Positions 54,261-63,260 of a DNA stretch of 64,000 nucleotides are shown here, piece after piece. The stretch's first letter is position 1; every line of letters starts with the position of its first letter. The stretch is from Ruegeria sp. SCSIO 43209 (GTDB taxonomy: Bacteria > Pseudomonadota > Alphaproteobacteria > Rhodobacterales > Rhodobacteraceae), in the NCBI RefSeq assembly GCF_019904295.1, contig NZ_CP065359.1:1017001-1081000 (forward strand). The letters are read 5' to 3'. Below the pieces are notes generated by a model, which did not search any database, was not told where the DNA came from, and was given only the letters and a program-made list of their open reading frames with translations. A program made the position numbers and the translations under genes.

Positions 54261-57049
54261 GCCAGTCTCTTGTTATCAACCGCTTGCCGCGCGCTTTTCA
54301 TACCGATCTGGGTGACGAAACACGCGCGGCGCTGCCCGATTTGACTGCCGAGCAGGGGGAGTTGATCGCGGGAACTGCGGGCTCTAGCCCCTACCTGAAA
54401 GGTTTGATTGACCAAGAAAGGGACTGGTTGCCGCACGCGTTGCAGCAACCGGACCAGGCATTGGCGGATGTGATGGGCGCAGCGCGCGCGCTGCCGCCGG
54501 ATCAGTTGAAACCCGGTTTGCGGCAAGCGAAGAGGCGCATGGCCTTGCTGACGGCGCTGGCCGATCTGGCAGGTGCGTGGCCGTTGGAAAAGGTAACTGC
54601 CGCGCTGACCGACTTTGGCGCTTTGGCCGCAGATGTGGCAGCGAAGGCCGAAATTGCTGCGCTGATCCGGCGCGGCAAGCTGCCGGGTATGACCGAAGAT
54701 GATGTCGAAACCGCAGCTGGTATGGTCATTCTGGCGATGGGCAAAATGGGCGCGTATGAGCTGAATTATAGCTCAGATATCGATCTGATCGTGCTGTTCG
54801 ACGAAACCCGCTTTGATCCCGATGATTTCTACGAAGCGCGACAGGGCATGGTGCGCGCCACGCGGAATTTCTGTGCCACGCTCAGCGACAAGACGGCGGA
54901 TGGCTATGTGTTCCGCACCGATCTGCGATTGCGCCCCGACCCGGCGGTGACGCCTGTGTGTCTGGCGATGGAAGCGGCTGAGCGCTACTATGAAAGCCTT
55001 GGGCGCACGTGGGAACGCGCGGCCTATATCAAGGCACGCCCCTGCGCCGGGGACATCGCGGCAGGTCTGAGATTCCTCGATGCATTGCGCCCGTTCGTCT
55101 GGCGGCGGCATCTGGATTTTGCCGCCATTCAAGACGCCCATGACATGCGCTTGCGCATTCGCGAGAACAAGGGAACGGGCGGAAGTCTCTCGATTCCCGG
55201 CCACGATATGAAGCTGGGGCAGGGCGGTATTCGAGAGATCGAGTTTTTTACTCAGACCCGTCAATTGATCGCGGGCGGACGTGATCCCGACCTTCGCGTC
55301 CGGGGTACCGTTCCCGGTCTGGCGGCGTTGGCGTCGAAGGGCTGGGTGCCCGAAGACGTCGCAGAGAAACTGACTGACCACTACCGCGCCCACCGCGAGG
55401 TCGAGCATCGCATCCAGATGGTGCACGACGCACAGACCCATAAGGTGCCAAATTCAGAGGACGGTTTCGAACGGGTCGCGTGCCTGATGGGGATCAGCAG
55501 CGCCGAATTGACCGCCGAACTGACCCGCCGCCTGACCGAAGTGCACGAACTGACCGAAGGGTTCTTCGCCCCTGGACCAGGCGCGGCACCCGTGCCGCTT
55601 CAGGAGGTTGAGTTTGACAAGGGTGTGCTGGCCCGCTGGCCGACTTATCCGGCGCTTCGATCGCAGCGTGGTGCACGGATATTCGAGCGGCTCAGGCCGG
55701 AACTTCTGGCGCGATTGGCAAAAACTGCGAAACCCGACGAAGCGCTATTGGCACTGGATGGTTTTCTGGCGGGATTACCCGCCGGAGTGCAGCTGTTTTC
55801 CCTGTTCGAGGCGAACCCGCATCTGATCGATCTGCTGGTCGATATCGTTGGAACGTCACATGCGCTCGCCACCCATCTGTCGCGCAACGCCTCGGTTTTT
55901 GATGCGGTGATTGGTGGCAGTTTCTTCAGCGATTGGCCCGGGCAGGCGACCTTGCAGTCGGACTTGACGAAGGCCTTGGCAGAGGAAAGCGACTATGAAA
56001 CACAGCTCGATTTCGCTCGTCGCTGGTGCAAGGAGTGGCACTTTCGCATCGGTGTGCATCATCTGCGCGGACTGATCGATGGGGCGCAGGCCGGGCAGCA
56101 ATATGCCGAACTGGCGCAGGCCGTGATTGCGGCGGTTCTGCCCTGCGTTGTCGACCAGTTCTCCAAAAAGCATGGACCGGCGCCCGGGCGCGGCGCCGCG
56201 GTTTTGGGCATGGGGTCACTTGGGGCAGGGCGCATCAACTCGCAATCCGATCTGGACATGATTGTCATCTACGATCCTCAGGATCAGGACATGTCCGATG
56301 GCCCTCGCCCGCTGGCAACGCGGACATACTACGCTCGTTTCACCCAGGCTCTGATCACGGCGCTCAGCGCGCCAATGTCGCAGGGACGGCTTTATGAGGT
56401 CGACATGCGTCTGCGCCCGTCGGGCAATCAGGGGCCGGTGGCTACAAGCTGGGCCAGCTTCACCAACTATCAGCAGAATGAGGCCTGGGTGTGGGAACAC
56501 CTTGCTTTGACTCGCGCCCATGTGGTCGCAGGTGAAGCCGGTTTAGCCGAGGATATCGAAAACTTCCGCGCTGAATTCCTGTCGCAAACGCGCGACCACC
56601 AGAAGGTGCTGAAAGAAGTGGCCGCGATGCGCGAAAGACTGGCCGCAGCCAAAGCACCAGCGGGCGTTTGGGACGCAAAGAATGGGCCGGGCCGCATGAT
56701 GGATATCGAGCTGATGGCAGAGACGGGCGCATTGCTGGCCGGATTGCCCCAGCGCGATGTACACTGGGGTCTGGACGGGGCGGTCGCTGTCGGGCTGCTG
56801 GATGTCGCGCAGGCGCAAACCCTGAAGGGTTGTTACGATTTATGCTGGTCGGTGCAATGTGCGGCGCGTCTGCTGTCGGGAAAGGTGATCGAGGCCGACA
56901 AGATCGGTGAAGGCGGTACGGCCTTTCTGTGTCGGGCGACCGGGTTCGATCAGGTCGAACAGCTGCAATCCGCGTTGCAAGACAATTACAGCACTGCGGC
57001 CTCGTTGATTGGCGCAGTGGTCGGAGGGGTTGAAGATGGCACGCAGTGA
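54257..57049 (+). CDS. glnE: Bifunctional glutamine synthetase adenylyltransferase/deadenylase
   Basis: GlnE adds or removes AMP on glutamine synthetase in response to PII and glutamine. The 930-residue protein holds two nucleotidyltransferase domains, each followed by a helical GlnD-UTase-like region. The N-terminal site is GKMGAYELNYSSDIDLIVLF (about residue 163), the deadenylylation half. The C-terminal site is GMGSLGAGRINSQSDLDMIV (about 651), the adenylylation half. The start at 54257 gives ATGA overlap with the DUF4440 gene; longer frames overlap it fully. Confidence 0.94.
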   Translation: MSQSLVINRLPRAFHTDLGDETRAALPDLTAEQGELIAGTAGSSPYLKGLIDQERDWLPHALQQPDQALADVMGAARALPPDQLKPGLRQAKRRMALLTALADLAGAWPLEKVTAALTDFGALAADVAAKAEIAALIRRGKLPGMTEDDVETAAGMVILAMGKMGAYELNYSSDIDLIVLFDETRFDPDDFYEARQGMVRATRNFCATLSDKTADGYVFRTDLRLRPDPAVTPVCLAMEAAERYYESLGRTWERAAYIKARPCAGDIAAGLRFLDALRPFVWRRHLDFAAIQDAHDMRLRIRENKGTGGSLSIPGHDMKLGQGGIREIEFFTQTRQLIAGGRDPDLRVRGTVPGLAALASKGWVPEDVAEKLTDHYRAHREVEHRIQMVHDAQTHKVPNSEDGFERVACLMGISSAELTAELTRRLTEVHELTEGFFAPGPGAAPVPLQEVEFDKGVLARWPTYPALRSQRGARIFERLRPELLARLAKTAKPDEALLALDGFLAGLPAGVQLFSLFEANPHLIDLLVDIVGTSHALATHLSRNASVFDAVIGGSFFSDWPGQATLQSDLTKALAEESDYETQLDFARRWCKEWHFRIGVHHLRGLIDGAQAGQQYAELAQAVIAAVLPCVVDQFSKKHGPAPGRGAAVLGMGSLGAGRINSQSDLDMIVIYDPQDQDMSDGPRPLATRTYYARFTQALITALSAPMSQGRLYEVDMRLRPSGNQGPVATSWASFTNYQQNEAWVWEHLALTRAHVVAGEAGLAEDIENFRAEFLSQTRDHQKVLKEVAAMRERLAAAKAPAGVWDAKNGPGRMMDIELMAETGALLAGLPQRDVHWGLDGAVAVGLLDVAQAQTLKGCYDLCWSVQCAARLLSGKVIEADKIGEGGTAFLCRATGFDQVEQLQSALQDNYSTAASLIGAVVGGVEDGTQ

Positions 57050-57308
57050 TGATCCGAATGACCACAAAGGCCTGATCCGCGAGGCGTATCGCATTGAAGG
57101 CATCACCTTGCCCGAGTGTCGCAGCATCTTTCTGGATTGGGCGCTGAGCCTGCCCGGAGAGCTTGATCAAAATCAGGCCTTGACCAACCTGCACGCAGTC
57201 TATTCGGAACAGGCTGCTGATCATCCGATGACGCAGGTCCTGACCGAGGGTTTGCAGGCGGCCCAAGCCCCCAAGCGTCGTGGCGGCTGGCGCAAGCGCA
57301 ATCGTTAA
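57036..57308 (+). CDS. Small conserved protein downstream of glnE
   Basis: A 90-residue soluble protein, MARSDDPNDHKGLIREAYRI..., ending in a basic tail (PKRRGGWRKRNR). A GGAGGGG site precedes ATG 57036, and the gene overlaps the glnE end by 14 bases, so coupled translation is likely. The helical pattern GITLPECRSIFLDWALSLPG is conserved, as far as I recall, in Rhodobacterales next to glnE. No function is known. Confidence 0.72.
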   Translation: MARSDDPNDHKGLIREAYRIEGITLPECRSIFLDWALSLPGELDQNQALTNLHAVYSEQAADHPMTQVLTEGLQAAQAPKRRGGWRKRNR

Positions 57309-57349
57309 CGGGGCTTTCACCCCCGTGCATTCACGATTATGAGGGCGCC

Positions 57350-58552
57350 ATGACACCCGTAGCTGACCGCCCCCGTATCCGTTTGAAACCCAAGGCCAAT
57401 GCGCGTGGCCTGCGCCATGGGTTTCCCTGGGTCTATGCCAATGACATCGTCACCGACCGCCGGACTCGCAAGATCGGGCCGGGGTCCTTGGCTGTGCTGG
57501 AAGACGAGAAGCGCGCGCCAATCGCTCTGGTCGCGGTGAATCCGGTCTCGAAGATCATGTGCCGGGTACTTGATCGCGATATCGGCGCGCAGTTGGATGC
57601 GGACTGGTTTGAAACCCGTCTGCGCCGCGCGCTTGAGATGCGCGAGCGACTGTTCGATGCGCCGTACTACCGCCTGATCCATGCCGAGGCGGATGGGTTT
57701 CCTGGGGTGATCATCGACCGGTTCGGCGACGCCTGCGTGATCCAACCCAACGCAGTCTGGGCTGAGGCACATCTTGAATCTCTGACCGACGCGCTAGTCA
57801 AGGTGACCGGGGTCGACACAGTGCTGAAGAACGCCTCAGGGCGCACGCGTGTGCTCGAGGGGTTGGACGACACCAATCTGACCTTGCGCGGCACCGCGCC
57901 CGATAAGCCTCTGCCGGTGCCAATGAATGGCGCAACCTACATGGCTGACCTGACTGGTGGGCAGAAAACCGGCCTGTTCTATGACCAACGCCCCAATCAC
58001 GCGTTTGCCGCCAAGTTGGTTCACCCCGAGGCGCATGTGCTGGATGTATTCAGCCACGTCGGAGGCTTTGGTCTGGCCATGCTGGCGGGCGGCGCAGCAC
58101 AGGCATTGTCCGTTGACGGCTCGGCAGCGGCGCTCGAACTGGCGGCGAAGGGCGCAGAAGCCTCAGGATTTTCTGCCCGTTTCCAGACCCGACAAGGCGA
58201 CGCCTTTGATATACTGACCAAACTCGGCGAAGAGGGCGCGTTGTTCGACGTCGTCATCTGTGATCCCCCGGCTTTTGCACCTTCGAAACAGGCGTTGGAT
58301 GCAGGTTTGCGCGCCTATGAGCGTACCGCACGTCTGGCGGCTCCGCTGGTCAAACCGGGCGGGTATCTTGGCCTCTGCTCCTGTTCTCATGCCGCTGATC
58401 TGGGCCGCTTCCGCGATGCCTCATCCCGTGGGATCGGACGGGCAGGACGACAGGCCCAACTGATCCGAACTGGCTTTGCCGGGCCGGACCATCCACAACT
58501 GCCGCAGCTGGCAGAAAGCGGCTACCTCAAAGCCGTGTTTTACCGTCTGTGA
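57350..58552 (+). CDS. SAM-dependent 23S rRNA (cytosine) methyltransferase, RlmI-like
   Basis: A 400-residue protein with an N-terminal PUA domain (about residues 8-90, PWVYANDIV), a central EEHEE-like linker, and a C-terminal Rossmann methyltransferase. SAM-binding DVFSHVGGFGLAML is followed by DVVICDPPAFAPSK and the CSCSH motif containing the catalytic cysteine. This matches the RlmI family that makes m5C in 23S rRNA; the exact target base is not provable here. Its end overlaps the PIN gene (GTGA). Confidence 0.88.
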   Translation: MTPVADRPRIRLKPKANARGLRHGFPWVYANDIVTDRRTRKIGPGSLAVLEDEKRAPIALVAVNPVSKIMCRVLDRDIGAQLDADWFETRLRRALEMRERLFDAPYYRLIHAEADGFPGVIIDRFGDACVIQPNAVWAEAHLESLTDALVKVTGVDTVLKNASGRTRVLEGLDDTNLTLRGTAPDKPLPVPMNGATYMADLTGGQKTGLFYDQRPNHAFAAKLVHPEAHVLDVFSHVGGFGLAMLAGGAAQALSVDGSAAALELAAKGAEASGFSARFQTRQGDAFDILTKLGEEGALFDVVICDPPAFAPSKQALDAGLRAYERTARLAAPLVKPGGYLGLCSCSHAADLGRFRDASSRGIGRAGRQAQLIRTGFAGPDHPQLPQLAESGYLKAVFYRL

Positions 58553-59091
58553 AGGCGGTTCTTGATACCTGCGTCATCTATCCCACGGTGATGCGAGAGA
58601 TGCTGTTGGGCGCTGCGAGGCTTAACTATTTCACACCCGTCTGGTCTGCACGTATCCTCGAAGAATGGGCCCGTGCCGCCCGCAAACTCGGCCCCGAGGG
58701 AGAGGCGCAGGCGCGCGCCGAAATCGCGCTGGTTCAGGCCCATTGGCCAAATGCCGAGCAACCCGCCAACCTCGGTGTTGAACAGCGCCTATGGTTGCCG
58801 GATGCCGCCGACATCCACGTTCTCGCAACGGCGGTCACAAGCTCGGCAGATGTCATTGTCACCGTCAATGCCAAGGACTTTCCCAAGAATATTTTGGCCG
58901 ACGAAGGGCTTGAGCGGCGCGATCCGGACGGGCTGCTGCATGAACTCTGGCTGTCCGACCCCGAAGGCATGACGCAGGTTTCCAAAGCGGTCCTTGCTGA
59001 AGCCAACCGGCTATCCGGTGCTCAATGGACCTTGCGCAGCTTAATGAAAAAAGCCCGCCTGCCGCGCCTTGGCAAAGCCCTGAGTACTTAA
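58549..59091 (+). CDS. PIN-domain protein, putative ribonuclease
   Basis: A 180-residue PIN-fold protein. The acidic residues expected at the metal site are D6 in VLDTCVIYP, E37-E38 in RILEEWARA, D in PDAADIHVLATA and D in NAKDFP. The GTG start overlaps the upstream methyltransferase stop. No antitoxin gene precedes or follows it, and the chain is longer than VapC toxins (about 130), so it may be a housekeeping PIN nuclease or toxin relative. The remaining C-terminus is basic. Confidence 0.83.
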   Translation: MKAVLDTCVIYPTVMREMLLGAARLNYFTPVWSARILEEWARAARKLGPEGEAQARAEIALVQAHWPNAEQPANLGVEQRLWLPDAADIHVLATAVTSSADVIVTVNAKDFPKNILADEGLERRDPDGLLHELWLSDPEGMTQVSKAVLAEANRLSGAQWTLRSLMKKARLPRLGKALST

Positions 59092-59103
59092 TTCGGGATC
59101 CCA

Positions 59104-59152
59104 TTCATCTGGCCAAAAATATCTCGGGGAGCGCGAGGGGCTGGCCCCTCGC
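59104..59152. repeat. Intergenic repeat module, second locus
   Basis: TTCATCTGGCCAAAAATATC(tcgggg) at 59104-59129 is followed by a GCGAGGGGC-TG-GCCCCTCGC hairpin at 59133-59152. This is the same arm-then-hairpin order as at 1780-1818. The hairpin may end both the PIN and the convergent M48 transcripts. Confidence 0.65.
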
Positions 59153-59159
59153 TCCTATC

Positions 59160-59849
59160 CTAAACTCCCACGCCCCACTTTTGTTCAAGTACTTCCAGAG
59201 CTGCGATCCGCTCATCCGTCTTTGGATGACTCATCAACCAAGCGGGCACAACGCCCGCGCGCTGCTGTGTCAGATCCTCAAGCTTGTGGAACAAAGACTT
59301 CTGTGGACCAATCCCGATCCCGGCTTTTGTCAAAAGCGCTGCCGCATATTCATCCGCCTCATATTCATCACTCCGCGACAGGCGGGAGGCCAGCAAATGA
59401 GTCAGCATATTTGCAATCCAGGCTCCAATGAAGGGGATGAAGCGGTTCAATAGCATCATCAGCGCAGCACGCAGGGCGTTTTGACCCGAGAAATCAATCA
59501 TCCGCCGCCGGGCGTGGCCAAGGGCGACATGGCCCAATTCATGCGCGATTACGCTTGCCATTTCTTCCGCTGATACTTCGCCGTTGCCAAATTTGCGATA
59601 AAAACCGCGAGTGATGAAAATACGCCCATCCGGCGCGGCCAGCCCGTTCACCGGATCGATCTCGTAGATGTAGACTGGGACCCGATCAATCCCCAAGGCT
59701 GCAGCCAGCCGGTCCGTCATGCGTTTTAGCGCAGGATCGGCCAGTTCGGTGGACTTCGCATCCAACTCACGATGCGTGCGCCAGACGGATATCCGGTACA
59801 TCACAACGGCATAGGCTATGGCCAGCAGGATGGGTGTTAAGCGAAGCAT
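59160..59849 (-). CDS. M48-family membrane-associated Zn metalloprotease
   Basis: A 229-residue M48 protease. A hydrophobic N-terminus (RLTPILLAIAYAVVMY) anchors it; the zinc motif HELGH is in VIAHELGHVALGHARRR near residue 104, and the third ligand glutamate is in SRSDEYEADEYAA. A second hydrophobic segment at about 128-152 makes it HtpX-like but short. It ends eight bases from the repeat module shared with the convergent PIN gene. Substrates are unknown; envelope quality control is plausible. Confidence 0.87.
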   Translation of the reverse strand: MLRLTPILLAIAYAVVMYRISVWRTHRELDAKSTELADPALKRMTDRLAAALGIDRVPVYIYEIDPVNGLAAPDGRIFITRGFYRKFGNGEVSAEEMASVIAHELGHVALGHARRRMIDFSGQNALRAALMMLLNRFIPFIGAWIANMLTHLLASRLSRSDEYEADEYAAALLTKAGIGIGPQKSLFHKLEDLTQQRAGVVPAWLMSHPKTDERIAALEVLEQKWGVGV

Positions 59850-59933
59850 GAGTTAGATATGGGCGGCCCACCCCGAGGAGGCAAGCGGTAACTCGCCCTT
59901 CACGCCCGATCAGTTATGCGGCTCAATCCAGCC

Positions 59934-61736
59934 TTACCTGCCTGGCGAGGGCAGGTGCAGGTTCGAATGAAACTCGGCAAGGGACTGCTTGGTTAAGACC
60001 TCGCCCTTCGAAGCCTCAAAAAATGCGCGTTCAGCTTCCTTTTCTGCGACCAGAGCATCAACTCTCAGGTCCCTCACATCCGCGCGCAGAGCGTCGCGCG
60101 CCTCCTCGTAGGTTTCAGCATCGCGCAGCTCATCCTCAAGCGCACTCAGCTTGTCATCATAGTCCGGGTCCGCAGGATCAAGTGCGGCGATATCATCGGC
60201 GATGTCTTCGCTGCTGCGGCCATCGTAGTCTTCGTTCAGATCACGCAGTTCACGGCGCGCCTCATAGAGGTCACCGCGTAAGTCGTAATAGGTTTCCGCC
60301 GCCGCCTGGTAGGTCGCGATTTTGCCGACATTGCTGTTGGGTGAAGCATTGCGGAACGCCGGGGCCGCTGCCTTAGACGCATTCAGGTTACGCAGCTTGT
60401 CCGAGCCATAGGGATCGGTGATCGCTGCAACAAGCGGGTCGCGGTAATAGCGGTAGCGGTCCTTCTTGCGATCGGAATATGGCTTGTCGTATCGCAGTCG
60501 ATAGTCGGCATCATCATAGAACTTCTTATCACCCGAATAGCGGTAGCCGTCAGGATCGTAAGGCACCGGCTGGATCGTTGCCCAGTCCTTGTGCCGGTGG
60601 TTTGGCTGTGGCAGATCGAGATTGCCGTGGAACTCGCCCAGCGTCGCCTTGGTCAATGTACGCCCTTTCGAAGCGTCATAAAAGGCAGCCTCCGCATCTT
60701 GCAACGCGTCGCGGGTTTCGTATTTCAGATCCCTCAGATCCGCGCGCAGATCGTCGCGCGCCTCCTCATAGGTTTCAGCATCGCGCAGCTCATCCTCAAG
60801 CGCACTCAGCTTGTCATCATAGTCCGGGTCCGCAGGATCAAGTGCGGCGATATCATCGGCGATGTCTTCGCTGCTGCGGCCATCGTAGTCTTCGTTCAGA
60901 TCACGCAGTTCACGGCGCGCCTCATAGAGGTCACCGCGTAAGTCGTAATAGGTTTCCGCCGCCGCCTGATAGGTCGCGATCTTGCCGACATTGCTGTTGG
61001 GTGAAGCATTGCGGAACGCCGGGGCTGCTGCCTTAGACGCATTCAGGTTACGCAGCTTGTCCGAGCCATCGGGATCGGTGATCGCTGCAACAAGCGGGTC
61101 GCGATAGCGACGCTTGCCGGGCTTCTTATTGTCATAGTGCTTGGATTTATAATCTGTGCGAGCAACAGGTCGCGGGGAATACTCAACAGGAGCAACCGAC
61201 GCCTTGCGATACGTTTTCGTTACGCGGTTCGCGCTTGACTTGGTTTTTGCCGGCGAACGCTTGCCAAATAGTTGCTCGACATCGCGTTTAAACTCTCTTC
61301 CAAAGCCCGCCAGTGTGGTCTTTTGTACCTTGCCGTTCCGTCCCTTAGCTTTAGCAGAGGTTTTGGCTGACCGGTGGTGTTTTGCCTTTTGCTTCTTGTT
61401 AAACCCGAAAGCCTTTTCCACGCGGTGCGTTTTGGAGTTGGCCTTGCCGGCATCTTTACCCGCGCTTTTGGAACCCTTAGCTTTGCCGGATTTTCCCTTT
61501 TCGCCGCCTTTGTTGCCGTCGTTGCCTTTTCCGGACTTTCCCTTGCCTTTGTTGCCGTCGTTGCTTTTTCCAGAATTACCTTTGCCGCCGCCGCGGCCCT
61601 TTCCCTTTCCATTATCATTCTTGGCATAAGCGGCGTCAGGGGAAAGTACCAATGTCGCGGTCGCACCCGATGCAATTGCGAACGCTGTAATGGTCAAAAC
61701 AGATGTCAGGATATTTCGTAGTTTTGAAATGGTCAT
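59934..61736 (-). CDS. Secreted protein with internal duplication and basic Gly-Lys region
   Basis: A 600-residue exported protein of unknown function. A signal peptide of about 38 residues ends near AAYA. Then comes a Gly/Lys/Asn-rich tract (about 40-100), a basic linker, and two copies of a ~125-residue acidic helical unit: copy 1 from RYRDPLVAAITDPDGSDKLR, copy 2 from YYRDPLVAAITDPYGSDKLR. The units are coiled-coil-like (YDLRGDLYEARRELRDLNED). Each copy ends in an xxLAEFHxNLxLP motif. Aromatic DR/DK-rich stretches lie between. Envelope or extracellular-matrix binding is possible but not shown. Confidence 0.8.
   Translation of the reverse strand: MTISKLRNILTSVLTITAFAIASGATATLVLSPDAAYAKNDNGKGKGRGGGKGNSGKSNDGNKGKGKSGKGNDGNKGGEKGKSGKAKGSKSAGKDAGKANSKTHRVEKAFGFNKKQKAKHHRSAKTSAKAKGRNGKVQKTTLAGFGREFKRDVEQLFGKRSPAKTKSSANRVTKTYRKASVAPVEYSPRPVARTDYKSKHYDNKKPGKRRYRDPLVAAITDPDGSDKLRNLNASKAAAPAFRNASPNSNVGKIATYQAAAETYYDLRGDLYEARRELRDLNEDYDGRSSEDIADDIAALDPADPDYDDKLSALEDELRDAETYEEARDDLRADLRDLKYETRDALQDAEAAFYDASKGRTLTKATLGEFHGNLDLPQPNHRHKDWATIQPVPYDPDGYRYSGDKKFYDDADYRLRYDKPYSDRKKDRYRYYRDPLVAAITDPYGSDKLRNLNASKAAAPAFRNASPNSNVGKIATYQAAAETYYDLRGDLYEARRELRDLNEDYDGRSSEDIADDIAALDPADPDYDDKLSALEDELRDAETYEEARDALRADVRDLRVDALVAEKEAERAFFEASKGEVLTKQSLAEFHSNLHLPSPGR
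60069..60443. repeat. Direct repeat, copy B (370 bp, offset 660)
   Basis: This block is almost identical to 60729-61103. I count about eight mismatches over 375 bases, including two unbroken 120-base identical stretches. It encodes the C-terminal copy of the helical unit of the secreted protein. Confidence 0.9.
60729..61103. repeat. Direct repeat, copy A (370 bp, offset 660)
   Basis: The partner of 60069-60443, encoding the N-terminal copy of the unit. The near-identity at synonymous sites indicates recent duplication or ongoing gene conversion; the DNA between the copies is not repeated. Confidence 0.9.
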
Positions 61737-61897
61737 CTCAGCCCCCCAGCTTCAATCCCTTTGTCGTATATCACGAATTCGAGAGAGGCAGGGAATTTTG
61801 CCGAGATTGTTTCTTTGGTGGTGCTTTTGACGCGAATATTTCTGAAAACTAGGCCTATTGTTTCCGGTTTCTGAGTCAACCAGGACTCCGACGGTGA

Positions 61898-63082
61898 CTA
61901 GCGCGTCAGTTCCCGCATACCTTGTTCCAAACCCGCCAGCGTCATGGGTACCATGCGATCTTCGAATATCTCACGGATCATGCCGATCGAATGGGTGTAT
62001 TCCCAATACTTCTCTGGCACTGGATTGATCCACAGGTTCGATGTCCACTGTTCGCGTGCACGGCCCAGCCAGACTTGGCCAGATTCCTGGTTCCAATGCT
62101 CATTTGCACCACCGGGATAAGCGATCTCGTAAGGACTCATCGAGGCATCGCCGACAAAGATGCATTTGTAGTCCGGCCCGTATGTGCGCAAGACCTCGTG
62201 CGTCGGAGTTTGCTGATCCCAGCGGCGGCGATTGTCGCGCCAGACGCCTTCATAGAGGCAATTGTGGAAGTAGTAGTATTCCAGATGTTTGAATTCGGTT
62301 CGGGCCGCTGAGAACAGTTCTTCGACGACCTTGATATGCGGGTCCATCGATCCGCCCACGTCCAGAAACAAAAGCACTTTGACGGCGTTGTGTCGTTCGG
62401 GTCGGGTTTTGACATCCAGATAGCCGTGTTCAGCCGTAGCTCTGATCGTTCCATCCAGATCAAGCTCTTCCGCGGCACCTTCACGCGCCCAGCGGCGCAG
62501 GCGTTTCAAGGCAACCTTGATGTTCCGGGTGCCCAGTTCAACAGTGTCATCTAAGTTCTTGAATTCGCGCTTGTCCCAGACCTTTACGGCACGCTGATGG
62601 CGGCTTTCTTTCTGGCCGATGCGCACGCCTTCGGGGTTGTAGCCATAGGCACCGAAAGGTGAGGTGCCCGCGGTGCCGATCCACTTGTTACCGCCCTGAT
62701 GGCGACCCTGTTGGTCCTTGAGGCGCTCGCGTAGCGTCTCCATCAGTTTATCAAAGCCACCAAGCGCCTCGATCTCGGCTTTTTCTTCATCCGACAGGTG
62801 CTTTTCGGCCATCTTTGCAAGCCACTCGGCAGGAATATCGACCGCCTCGAGTACTTGATCGAAACTGATTTCACCCAACCCTTCGAAACTGGCGGCAAAG
62901 GCACGGTCGAACTTGTCGATGTTGCGCTCGTCTTTCACCATCGAAACGCGGGCGAGATAGTAAAACGCCTCGACATCGTATGTCGCCAAGCCCTTTTTCA
63001 TCCCTTCCAGAAACGTCAGGTACTCGCGCAGAGATACGGGAATGCCAGCGTTTCGGAGGTTTTCGAAGAAGGGCAGGAACAT
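61898..63082 (-). CDS. vWA-domain protein, CoxE-like
   Basis: A 394-residue cytoplasmic protein of the CoxE/vWA family. The N-terminus MFLPFFENLRNAGIPVSLRE is the usual start, and the C-terminal half is a von Willebrand A fold with the MIDAS variant DVGGSMD (DxGxS). Related proteins act with MoxR-type AAA+ ATPases in assembling metal enzymes or complexes; none is adjacent here. I use ATG 63082; a TTG at 63103 extends the frame and lacks support. A small membrane gene lies just upstream. Confidence 0.85.
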   Translation of the reverse strand: MFLPFFENLRNAGIPVSLREYLTFLEGMKKGLATYDVEAFYYLARVSMVKDERNIDKFDRAFAASFEGLGEISFDQVLEAVDIPAEWLAKMAEKHLSDEEKAEIEALGGFDKLMETLRERLKDQQGRHQGGNKWIGTAGTSPFGAYGYNPEGVRIGQKESRHQRAVKVWDKREFKNLDDTVELGTRNIKVALKRLRRWAREGAAEELDLDGTIRATAEHGYLDVKTRPERHNAVKVLLFLDVGGSMDPHIKVVEELFSAARTEFKHLEYYYFHNCLYEGVWRDNRRRWDQQTPTHEVLRTYGPDYKCIFVGDASMSPYEIAYPGGANEHWNQESGQVWLGRAREQWTSNLWINPVPEKYWEYTHSIGMIREIFEDRMVPMTLAGLEQGMRELTR

Positions 63083-63086
63083 CGTT

Positions 63087-63254
63087 CTATACCAGGCGGA
63101 CAATGACCAGTGAAATCACCAGCCCGACCAACGCAAAGGCAATGCCGTAGCCCGCAGCGTATTGCGCCATATCCGCACCGCTTCCGTTACGTTTGCGTGC
63201 TGTCAACGCGCCCAGAATCGCGCCCAGAATAGCCATGCCCAGAACCACTATCAT
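63087..63254 (-). CDS. 55-residue two-helix membrane protein
   Basis: ATG 63254 to TAG 63087 encodes 55 residues with two hydrophobic helices: VVLGMAILGAILGALTA (about 3-19) and YAAGYGIAFALVGLVISLVI (about 32-51), separated by a basic loop RKRNGSGAD. It sits five bases before the vWA gene on the same strand and was easily missed because of its length. The repeated GxxxG-like spacing suggests helix packing. No function is known. Confidence 0.65.
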   Translation of the reverse strand: MIVVLGMAILGAILGALTARKRNGSGADMAQYAAGYGIAFALVGLVISLVIVRLV

Positions 63255-63260
63255 GTGACG

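Noticed and set aside
58549..59091. VapC toxin of a toxin-antitoxin pair
   Set aside because: No antitoxin-sized gene is adjacent and the upstream partner is an rRNA methyltransferase.
60069..61103. CRISPR-like or tandem array
   Set aside because: There are only two copies of a long coding repeat separated by unique coding DNA.
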